Shown piece after piece: positions 43,500-52,239 of a DNA stretch of 52,239 nucleotides. The stretch is from Lingula anatina (lineage: Eukaryota; Brachiopoda; Lingulata; Lingulida; Lingulidae). The DNA lies in assembly GCF_001039355.2 (NCBI RefSeq), contig NW_019775403.1:86661-138899 (forward strand), given 5' to 3'. Each line of letters opens with the position of its first letter. The first letter of the stretch is position 1. Position numbers and translations under genes: made by a program. The notes beneath the pieces were generated by a model. The model did no database searches. It was given only the letters and a program-made list of their open reading frames with translations, and was not told the origin of the DNA.

Positions 43500-43609
43500 A
43501 TGCCACGGCTACTATGCACTGGCAGGCTTCGCATTAAAGATGGGAATGTCTGGCTTGAGCGATGGTTTGAACTTGAACCTTGTAAACTGAAATACTATAG
43601 ACATCAGAG
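43500..43609 (+). CDS. Unit B first exon: N-terminal half of PH domain
   Basis: ATG at 43500 after an in-frame TAG. Encodes MPRLLCTGRLRIKDGN, then VWLERWFELEPCKLKYYRHQ, and leaves in phase 2 at AG|GTGAGT. This is the first three-strand part of a PH domain (G-x-L...W-x-x-R-W-F-x-L...L-x-Y-Y). The phase fits the PH exons at 35617 and 46665 exactly. It is the only first PH exon in the window, so unit A either lost its own, uses another, or is not complete. Confidence 0.75.
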
Positions 43610-43623
43610 GTGAGTAGGCTCTT

Positions 43624-43707
43624 TCTCTCTCTTTCTCTCTTTTTGGTTGAAAGGTGAGAAAATGCTATTTTTCTCGCCTTTCAACCAAAAAGAGAGAAAG
43701 AGAGAGA
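43624..43707. repeat. 39-bp near-perfect hairpin just after the PH exon 1 donor
   Basis: Left arm 43624-43662 and right arm 43669-43707 are complementary with a single G:T mismatch, loop TGCTAT. Arms contain CTCTCTTTCTCTC and GGTTGAAAGG. The arms begin 14 bases after the exon border, so the hairpin would form in the nascent intron close to the donor. Confidence 0.93.
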
Positions 43708-43882
43708 CTTTTCAGACTTGCCCTGCAGGGTGAAAGCCTGAAAACAGTTTGTCTAGCCCTGTGGTGTGTAAATATTTTGAGAAAATTCCAAGGTGAGTTC
43801 TATTTGCCATAAATATAGTATTTCAACTTGTATCTTATGATGTGTGTCTTGCTGACACTTGAATCGCTCTGGCATATACTGT

Positions 43883-46605
43883 CAGCCCGGGAGCCACCGG
43901 CTCATTTGACGGTTAATTTGGAAAATATTAGATTTGGCCTCGTTTTCAAAACGTGGAGTGGTAGCCCAAAGAAAATTTGGCGGGAGACGAAGGCATAGAG
44001 ACAGGTAAGTTGTACATGTGTTTGTGCAATGAACAGTTGATTTAAATACTAATGAATTTGACAGGACAATACAGTATATGCTTAAGTTACATTTTATACA
44101 CCGAAGAAGTGTTCGTGTATCGATTTCAATGAGTATTCTCTAAAGTTACTGGCGTATAGCAAAATGGCCGCACACAAAACGTCATTGTAAGCATTGACTT
44201 TTGAACTGTGCCAAATGCAGCTTAAGGGTTTTTTTCTTTATCTGTTCCTGTTTTTTCATAGTCTGGCAATATTTTTTGAACATATAAAATTTTTAAGATG
44301 TGCGATGGCCTGTTATTTGTAGAATTTCAACATTTCCAACAAGCTGTATATTCACCGTGCCGGGTACCTATCATTTAGTTGATCGGGTGATGGCAGTGGC
44401 GTTCTGGTCTCATGTATGGAATGATTGTCACCGTATAAGTGAAATGTTTGAATCTTGGCTTTTCATGCAATTTCTTCGTGTTTTAATGTGAAAAAGATGA
44501 AGTGGATTGCAAAATGAGATTGTCATCCAACCTGCATACACGTATACGTATGTACATATGGTGGTGTACCGGTACTTAATTGTTTGCAAAGCGGTGGGAA
44601 GGGGGGGGTGCATTGGTACCAGTAGTTGTGAAAGATTCAGTATTGTACACTAACCATAGGCATGTTTAAAAAGATATGAATCTTAAATTATGTCTTTAAA
44701 CATGTTTTCTTTTTTGCTTGGGGCGGGGGGTTAAATATATATTGTGTTAATTTTTTAGAAAAAAAAAAAATGTAAACACAAAATAAGTTTTATTGCATTG
44801 GTTGGGGGTTTTGAGGAGAAGAATGTCATAAAAATGCAAGTTTAAAAAAGGTGAATAATATATGTATGTATGTGTGTATGTACATTAAATGAAACATGCT
44901 CTTCAATGATGAGGGCATATGATAGTGATGTGGTGCTCTGAATTGCATGTGTTTTCTAATATTTTCATGCCTTGATTCAGACTGGGTTTTTAATTGATGA
45001 TGGGTGTGCAACTTTGCCCAAAGTTCAGTTTCAAATAATTTTTATTTATAATTACTGTTATGAATTAAGTATAAATAGCGCAGTTTAAGGTAAAGATTGA
45101 TTGTAAATATAGTGCTGTTTAAGATTGATTGTTACAGTTTACCTATTACAAAGATTGCAATAAATTATTATTAATTTCAGTGTGTATGTGTGTGAGCAAT
45201 TGATAAATGTAGAATTTTTTTAATGACATTCTATTGAAAACTCTATTATTTTTTCTAGGCTTGAATAGCATGAATGGGACCAGGATTATTCCTTTTGCTG
45301 TGCCTTGACCTGCAATTATCATAACAAAAGCACCCATCATTTCCAAATGCTGTGTGGCAATGAACACCTCTGGGATACTTCTAAGGGATGCAAAAATATA
45401 TTTTTGAGCTGTGCTGTTGCTTATATTAATAGTTATTGGTTATCAGTATATAGAAATGCAGTTTGTGAAATCATTTTAGGTTTTAACCACATGAAGTTAG
45501 TTAAAAGTGTATGTGCAACTAAGTTAACAATACATTGTTTTATTTTTACTGTGCAGGTTTTTTTTATATATGTGTAGCTTATAGATAATATCTACTTATC
45601 AGAATACAAGTAAAACAAGTTTATTCTAATGCAAATATGGATTGGTACCTGATATCAGTGAAAGAAAATTAATATGACAACTTTGGGAAAATTTATGAAA
45701 TTACATTATTTGTAAAAATTAAACTGGTCCACTTTGTAAAGGGGAATTGTGTGTTAGATGGTTAAATATATATAAATGTGTACCAATCAAATAAGGTAGC
45801 ATTAAATTATCACCTACTGGTAAAATGTTTCAGACTAGTTGAATTTTATGTAAAATTAAAATAAAATATAACAATGTGATTAAATGTAAATTGTCTTTCA
45901 TTTGTTATTTTTCATATTTAATGAAAGGAATACCCTCATCAGTTGGCCTCATGTAATAAAAAGGTTTATTTACAATGAAAAAAATGTTAAAATTCATTTG
46001 TATTAGCACCGTGGTAAGTGCCAAGAAAAAAAATTATTTTCTTTGTCCCCAATACTCAATTGCTCTATATAAGTAATACTGTGTGAAGGAGAAACTAAAA
46101 CGAGACTGAAGCTCATGAGAAAGCACTTAGTCAAAGCGAGGCTTATATGCGGATATCGTAAGTGAGTGTTTTCAGGCTGACATGGCCGTGAATTGATTTG
46201 TGCCATTCACAGCTTAAGGCAAAGTTCTTTACATGCTTACATTGACAGAAAGCTGAATAAATTTGCTACAAATTACTGGTAATTAAAAGTTGTGCGGAGG
46301 CCTCTATAGATACAAAGATCACAGTTAAAGATGAACTTCCGTTATAGCTTTCGTAAATTTTCGATTTCAAACTATTTTTTTAACACTAAATAGGCTCTAG
46401 ATCAACTCGTGGTGCATCTCACATTATTCGAAATTTATTTCTCAATATGTCAATGTACGTAATGTGTCCCTGAGTACGTTCATAGCCGAGATATTGCATC
46501 GTTTCTGACACCCTACAAATTTCTAAAATTTTAGCCGATTCAAAAGTGTAAGACTTCCGGTTTGTTTAAAAGCCACCTAGCGGCAGACCGGTGGCTCCCG
46601 GGCTG
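43883..46605. mobile_element. 2.7-kb element with CAGCCCGGGAGCCACCGG inverted ends in unit B intron 1
   Basis: An exact 18-bp inverted repeat closes both ends (43883-43900 and 46588-46605), flanked by direct TGT at 43880-43882 and 46606-46608. Removing the element and one TGT gives a 23-bp join that aligns base for base with unit A near 35548-35570, an empty site. No transposase seen; splice-like signals inside (donor near 44006, acceptor near 45258) and AATAAA motifs hint at a captured or degenerate gene. A 90-codon open frame at 45305-45577 recurs in the other copy. Superfamily not assigned. Confidence 0.75.
45065..46397 (+). repeat. Duplicated block R2, copy 1
   Basis: The right part of the 2.7-kb element; pairs with 50581-52239 at very high identity. 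Copy 2 contains an extra 341 bp (retroposon plus duplicated target). Confidence 0.93.
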
Positions 46606-46664
46606 TGTATGGGTGACAGTGCATTTATTAATCACCTCTACTAGTAATTACTTAAAAAATACAG

Positions 46665-46830
46665 AGGGCAAAATGAGAATGATGCACCCGAAGACATAAT
46701 AGAAATCACGAATGCCAGGGTCAAAATCTACAAAGATTTGAAGTAACTGCTGGAGGAGTGACATATGAACTGGAGGCGGATTCGGCAGAAGAGAGAGGGC
46801 TGTGGGTGGAAGCCTTACAACAGGCCATAG
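46665..46830 (+). pseudogene. Unit B second PH exon with 16-nt frameshifting deletion
   Basis: Acceptor AAAAATACAG and donor GTATGT are intact and the exon aligns with unit A 35617-35798, but it is 16 nt shorter between GCCAGGGTC and AAATCTACAAAG. Read from PH exon 1 the frame hits TAA at 46744-46746. Beyond the deletion the other frame still reads FEVTAGGVTYELEA and SAEERGLWVEALQQAI, closer to a typical PH domain than unit A, so the break looks recent. Full-length unit B PH-ISG12 cannot be made from this sequence unless the deletion is an assembly error. Confidence 0.75.
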
Positions 46831-47881
46831 GTATGTTCTCATTTTAAATGGGATTATATACATGTAGCACCAAAACCCAATATACCAGTAGAGGTCAAAG
46901 GTATGCTCTCAAAAATATTCAATGCACAGATTACAAACTACGATTATTTTAGGGTCCCACATGAAGAAGTTTGTATCAAAGTTTCACTCTCCTAGAACCA
47001 CGAATTTAATATATATAAAAAAAAAAAAAAACGCATCGTCTTACCCAAAAAAGGAACATACGTTACTGTCACAATTGCAAAACGTCTAGCTGTGGTAACT
47101 TTTTACTCACTTCGAAAATTCAGTCATCACTGGTTTTGTTCTTTAATTTATCTCCTAAAAGTGTAACGTCCTCAACATTATAATAATCTTCTTTATAGAG
47201 CAGTTAATTAGCTTTATATTTACTGAGTGGCTTTGTTTAGCTTTGTTTGGTAAAGAGGCAGTTTGCTTTCGAAATTCGGCATGATCGGTTTACATGAACG
47301 GTAATTTCTTCTTTAGCCCCAGAACCGCCAAACTGTATTTTTGTTTTACTTTAAATTTACTGAGTGGCTTTGTTAGGTAAAGAGGCAAGTCGCTTTCAAA
47401 AATCGCCATGATGATTAAAATTGCTGTGATTATTTTGCATTTTAACTATTTTAATGACATTCGCCCCATAACTTCAATACCGCATTTTTGTTTTACTTTA
47501 CTGAGTGGCTTTGTTTAGTAAAAATGCAGGTTGCTTTCAAAATCAGCATGACCGGCTTACATTTACGGTAATTATTCTGGTTTCTGTTAAGTGTATATTT
47601 GTCAGCTTTGCTGTCTAGTGAACCACATTTGTGTCCGCAAAAGCTTCATTTTAACCTATGAGCTGATTCAATGTAAAGCTAACAAGCACTCAGACAGGCT
47701 TTACCTGCAACATGACGGCTAAATTCTAAAATTTAAGAATTAACTCAATTCTTATTATTTGTTGCTTATCTGATTAATTAGCTAAATTATTTTTATTATA
47801 ATTGACCTCTTATTTGATTATTAATAAATTAATGTTTTATTCATTACAAATTTTAAATGATTCATGAATCTTTCTTCTCAG
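46831..47881 (+). other. Unit B intron 2 with triplicated ~140-bp tandem repeat
   Basis: Three units beginning ACTGAGTGGCTTTGTT at 47222, 47359 and 47500 share TAAAGAGGCA..GCTTTC and GCATGA..GG blocks. A short A-run lies near 47019-47030. The last ~230 bp match unit A. Confidence 0.8.
47215..47585 (+). repeat. Three tandem ~140-bp units in unit B intron
   Basis: Unit starts at about 47215, 47352 and 47493, diverged, each carrying TTTACTGAGTGGCTTTG and a following GCTTTCAAAA-type block. No equivalent is visible in unit A. Confidence 0.8.
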
Positions 47882-48174
47882 GTCCACGACGTAGTTCAAG
47901 TACCCCCCTGATAGTCGGAGGTGTCATCGGCGCGGTAGGAGCTGTTGCTTTAGCCCCAGTCGCTCTAACAGTCGTGGGATTCACCAGCGGCGTATTCGTG
48001 GACGCCCCAATGATGAACAGTGCAGCGATTGCAAATGGCGGAGGCGTGGCGGCGGGCAGTCTCGTGGCGTTGCTTCAGTCGGCAGCAACCGCAGCTGTTG
48101 CGACTGTCGGAGGAGCAGCAGGAGCCGCAGTCGCAGGAGTGGGGCAAAAAATTACAAACTTGTTTAGGAATTAA
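47882..48174 (+). CDS. Unit B ISG12 / IFI6-IFI27-like domain exon
   Basis: Acceptor TTCTTCTCAG, phase 1, stop TAA at 48172-48174; 97 residues. Same ISG12 signature as unit A (LIVGGVIGAVGAVALAPVA, AIANGGGVAAGSLVALLQS), but shorter by four codons after FTSG and eight codons in the Gly/Ala tail, all in frame. Because the upstream PH exon is frameshifted, this exon is reachable only through the in-frame ATG at 47857 (MIHESFFS, 105-residue form), an internal start, or another first exon. The absence of any stop or frameshift argues that it is, or was until recently, under selection. Confidence 0.82.
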
Positions 48175-48714
48175 AACTCTTGAGACCACTATTCAAATAT
48201 AATTGTCGAAAGATGTTAACAGATATGTTTGACTTTCAAGATGAAAAACAACTATATCCAAATCAAGACATTCACAGTTGTAGTCTACCCTCTGCCAGGG
48301 TCACAGATTGACTTTCACTTTATTTTCACAGATATTCCTCTGGCTAATTCATGATACAGTTCTCATTTCACATAAAGGTGCACACAATAAGATAGATAAA
48401 TAATTATCTGTGAATATTTAATGGAAAATCAATAATGCTCCGGTAGAGGGTAACATTAGCCAACCTTTCCAAAGCATTCATTCAAATCTAATTCACATAA
48501 CATTTAAACAGTAATTATATTAATATAAAGGAATGGTAATTTACGAAAATGAATCAAATTTGGATTCAGCGTTTTTTTTTTTCAATTGTTACTTGTCTTC
48601 GGTTGTAAGGAGTTAAGCCAGTTTTGATTGTTTGAATTCTAATAAATACGATTATAATTGTTCATTTCACTAAGTTTAATTTTACTCAGCAATCTCATAG
48701 CTCATTTTTAACGA
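48175..48714 (+). repeat. Downstream flank of unit B ISG12 exon
   Basis: Paralogous to 40808-41357, with small indels. Probably includes the 3' untranslated region. Confidence 0.9.
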
Positions 48715-48721
48715 AACACGT

Positions 48722-50466
48722 TTAAGAAAACCCCACAGCATAACACCTTATCTTAAAAATACGTAAATATTCCATTATGTGCAATTATTTGGTATTTTTG
48801 AGTACGAAAGTCGGCAGTAAAAGTGTCCTTACAATTACTTTTCTTATTTTTTGTGTGACTATAACTAGATGCTGTCCAACATCGATCTATTAACCTTGTG
48901 GTTGCTGTCGTTTTTAGGCCTACTTGGCTAATATTACAGACTTGGCAAGCGACAATGCATAGGCCTATATATCGCTGTAACAGGCCTTCCCAACTACCAG
49001 ACTTGGCACCTACGGGTCCAGTATAAACCGGTTTATCAGACCACACTGCCCGTTTACAAGGTGTGTGTCAGATCGCATTACAGAGTATCAGCCACAACAC
49101 CGATTTTGCCTGGTGCGCGATGTGATAGCAATGATCCTAAGCGGGGTTGGAAAGTAGTGCATCTCATCTAGATTCATGCGCTGCTGCAATTTTCTCTGTT
49201 TATGCTAAAATCTGACAGTAGGGCCTACCGCAATTTTTAACATAAAATTTAGGTTCGGACATAGCCAATGATGTTTTGTAAATAAGAACTTGCAAACTTA
49301 TATATTAATTTAGAAAAGTAGACCTAATTTTGATAGCGGAAGCATATTCTGTCGGGGGTTAAATATTTTCATGACTACCGGGATGGACGAGATTTAGGGC
49401 AGGGGTAATCCTAGAGAGGGGTGAGAAACGTCCATTGTTCTCGTCAGCGAGGCTGTCCTTTTTCAGGGTTTGTACGCACGGACAGAAAACTTAAGTATTG
49501 TGGGAACGTTACTAATGAAGCCACTGGTAGTACTAGTAGATATCAGCCTGTAGTCTTGAACAATCGCCTCGATGACGAGTGAACAGTTGTCAAAAACAAA
49601 AGACCCAGGTGTGGAAGTTCAACTACTGTTCATGCGTGCCGCAAAGACCAAACCTAATTGCTCCTCAAGGTCACAAAACAATAACCGGTACTGACGGCTA
49701 GGCTCGTCTTAATCATATAAGTAGCGCGTTTCCACCCCCTGATTGAGGGAGTCGTCTGTTGTGTTCATACGACTCCTACTTGACGAAAACGAGGCGCGAT
49801 ACCCGGATGACAGGTAGGCTTACAGAATTTGTGATAGGGTATGATACTCTTTTATGCGATCTGACACCCACCTTGAAAACGGGTAGTGTGATCAGATATA
49901 CCGGTTTATTCTGGACCCGTAGGTGCCGAGTCTGGTAGTTGGGAAGGCCTGTGTAAGAGAGAGGCTGTTTCCCTGCCATCAAGACAGTTTGACCAATAAC
50001 ATATAATAAAAGGCACTCACTGTTTGAAAAACTTTTTTTATTTGAGTGTCCGTTACACTCCCTCGTACACCCTCACACTAGTTAATATTATTTAAGTGGA
50101 ATGTCCACCCAGCAATTTTTAAATTTTAATACCCCTCCTCTATTTATAGATATTGGCGTGGAGCAGGTCTGTGCTTGCTGAAACTAGTTCTCATTTTCTT
50201 TTGCATTATTAAGTAGCTTAAAGTTGTTTCCAGGAAAATGTAAAATCAGTACGTATAGCCTCCCTCTCAGTGTATTTTTAGCCCCTCTCTCTTGTTAGCT
50301 CCGGTGCGCTCACCGTACCGGGTATTGGGCTGAAATCATTGTATAAAATGATAAAATGTTTGCCATATTTCTTTAAAGAATTGGTGCGAAGGCATGGGGA
50401 CTGTTAACATTTGGATGATGATAACAAATGCATGTTTCTCAAAATAGAAAAATTATCTGAAACAGA
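48722..50466 (+). repeat. Duplicated block R1, copy 2 (interrupted)
   Basis: Matches 33414-34178 in two pieces, 48722-48980 and 49952-50466, split by the 971-bp element. It ends two bases before the single N at 50468, so its right border is an assembly border. Confidence 0.92.
48981..49951. mobile_element. 971-bp DNA element with ~100-bp inverted ends
   Basis: Starts CAGGCCTTCCCAACTACCAG and ends CTGGTAGTTGGGAAGGCCTG. The inverted similarity extends about 100 bp (GGCACCTACGGGTCCAG, AAACCGGT, GTGTCAGATCGCAT). Flanked by TGTAA at 48976-48980 and 49952-49956, and the paralogous site at 33658-33662 has a single TGTAA. If the ends are drawn one base further out the duplication becomes GTA. No transposase, so non-autonomous. 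Confidence 0.92.
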
Positions 50467-50580
50467 TANAAAGTGTGTTTTCAACATCTTTTGTAACAGT
50501 TATCAAACACAGAAAATTTGGGTTGAATCTGTTGACCCCCACCTTGCCGCTATTTGGTTGATTCTCTCGTGAAATGGCAC
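50467..50580. other. Short unique stretch after the N at 50468
   Basis: About 110 bp with no match to the R1 or R2 partners. The N indicates a join of uncertain correctness. Confidence 0.6.
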
Positions 50581-52239
50581 TTAAGTATAAATAGCGCAGT
50601 TTAAGGTAAAGATTGATTGTAAATATAGTGCTGTTTAAGATTGACTGTTACAGTTTACCTATTACAAAGATTGCAATAAATTATTATTAATTTCAGTGTG
50701 TATATGTGTGAGCAATTGATAAATGTAGTTAGAATTTTTTTAATGACATTCTATTGAAAACTCTATTATTTTTTCTAGGCTTGAATAGCATGAATGGGAC
50801 CAGGATTATTCCTTTTGCTGTGCCTTGACCTGCAATTATCATAACAAAAGCACCCATCATTTCCAAATGCTGTGTGGCAATGAACACCCCTGGGATACTT
50901 CTAAGGGATGCAAAAATATATTTTTGAGCTGTGCTGTTGCTTATATTAATAGTTATTGGTTATCAGTATATAGAAATGCAGTTTGTGAAATCATTTTAGG
51001 TTTTAACCACATGAAGTTAGTTAAAAGTGTATGTGCAACTAAGTTAACAATACATTGTTTTATTTTTACTGTGCAGGTTTTTTTTATATATGTGTAGCTT
51101 ATAGATAATATCTACTTATCAGAATACATGTAAAACAAGTTTATTCAAATGCAAATATGGATTGGTACCTGGTATCAGTGAAAGAAAATTAATTTGACAA
51201 CTTTGGGAAAATTTTTAAATGTTTCTCAAAAAATCTTCAATTAGGCCATTTTCTTACAGAGTGGAGAACCTGGGATTCCATTTTTGACTAGTTTCTCCAC
51301 TTATAAATTTACTTTACTTTTTCGCTAATTTCTTCTATGTAAAATGTAAAATGTTTGTATCTTGTTATGTGCAGCATCACTTGTAATATACTGTTTTGTA
51401 CGTAGTCCGGCTATCTACATATATTTCATGTTTACTTAATGTATAATGAATGTCTTGTGTGTGTTATTGTGTGTGTGTGTTTGTGTGTGTGTCTACATAT
51501 GTATTTTTGTTTGTCTTTTTGTGAATAAAAAAAAAAAAAAACTTTGGGAAAATTTATGAAATTATATTATTTGTAAAAATTGAACTGGTCCACTTTGTAA
51601 AGGGGAATTGTGTGTTAGATGGTTAAATATATATAAATGTGTACCAATCAAATAAGGTAGCATTAAATTATCACCTACTGGTTAAATATTTCAGACTAGT
51701 TGAATTTTATGTAAAATTAAAAAAACAATGTGATTAAATGTAAATTGTCTTTCATTTGTTATTTTTCATATTTAATGAAAGGAATACCCTCATCAGTTGG
51801 CCTCATGTAATAAAAAGGTTTATTTACAATGAAAAAGAATGTTAAAATCCATTTGTATTAGCACCGTGGTAAGTGCCAAGAAAAAAATTATTTTCATTGT
51901 CCCCAATACTCAGTTGCTCTATATAAGAAATACTGTGTGAAGAAGAAACTAAAACGAGACTGAAGCTCATGAGAAAGCACTAAGTCAAAGCGAGGCTTAT
52001 ATGCGGATATCGTAAGTGAGTGTTTTCAGGCTGACATGGCCGTGAATTGATTTGTGCCATTCACAGCTTAAGGCAAAGTTACATTGACAGAAAGCTGAAT
52101 AAATTTGCTACAAATTACTGGTAATTAAAAGTTGTGCGGAGGCCTCTATAGATACAAAGATCACAGTTAAAGATGAACTTCCGTTATAGCTTTCGTAAAT
52201 TTTCGATTTCAAACTATTTTTTTAACATTAAATAGGCTC
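50581..52239 (+). repeat. Duplicated block R2, copy 2, running off the window
   Basis: Matches 45065-46397. The left half of the 2.7-kb element (43883-45064) is missing, and the right end is cut by the window edge about 210 bp before the expected inverted end. Confidence 0.93.
51215..51540 (+). mobile_element. 326-bp retroposon with poly(A) tail and 15-bp target duplication
   Basis: Flanked by ACTTTGGGAAAATTT at 51200-51214 and 51541-51555; the paralogue at 45680-45694 has this 15-mer once. The insert ends TTGTGAATAAA plus a 14-A tail and has a TG-rich 3' region like the 3' UTR of a LINE. Most likely a 5'-truncated non-LTR retrotransposon inserted on the + strand. Confidence 0.9.

Noticed and set aside
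45305-45577. 90-residue protein conserved in two copies (also 50825-51097)
   Set aside because: Both copies lie in a recent duplication of a transposon, so identity carries no evidence of selection; no homology recognised.

Overview
This is a piece of an intron-rich animal genome, AT-rich and full of repeats. Strong GT/AG splice sites, many exons for one giant protein, microsatellites, DNA transposons and runs of N all point to a draft assembly of an invertebrate bilaterian. A marine lophotrochozoan, ambulacrarian or amphioxus would fit; the sequence alone does not settle which.

Region 1, positions 1 to about 32.5 kb (+ strand). One gene fills this part: the C-terminal two thirds of a MYCBP2 / Highwire / RPM-1 (PHR family) E3 ubiquitin ligase. 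I trace 51 exons from 120 to the stop codon at 32024-32026. All intron phases agree and the exons sum to 9792 nt (3263 residues plus stop). In order the protein has the second PHR domain, a filamin-type repeat, two SH3b-like modules, a long Ser/Pro-rich linker, a conserved helical motif, a Cys/His cluster, the APC10/DOC domain, a B-box-like zinc finger, the RING and the tandem-cysteine (TC) domain. Both relay cysteines and the acceptor pocket of the RING-Cys-Relay mechanism are kept. Introns carry a 215-bp MITE, a 2.57-kb TTAA-flanked foldback transposon with a second element nested inside it, and microsatellites.

Region 2, about 32.5 to 52.2 kb. This is a repeat-rich, partly duplicated locus with at least two + strand units that join half of a PH (pleckstrin homology) domain by in-phase splicing to an ISG12/IFI6-IFI27-type membrane domain. 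Unit A (PH exon 35617-35798, ISG12 exon 40479-40807) is open but has no recognisable first PH exon. Unit B (43500-43609, 46665-46830, 47882-48174) has the first exon, but its second is frameshifted by a 16-nt deletion. The ISG12 exon is intact in both and differs only by whole-codon indels. An in-frame ATG just upstream of the splice acceptor is kept in both and would allow a stand-alone ISG12 protein.

The duplication lets several insertions be dated by comparison of copies: a 971-bp element with ~100-bp inverted ends and an empty site in the paralogue, a 2.7-kb element in unit B intron 1, and a 326-bp poly(A) retroposon with a 15-bp target duplication. A 616-bp near-identical direct repeat starts right after a single-N junction and may be an assembly duplication. 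The window ends inside a further copy of the unit B intron repeat, so a third unit may follow.
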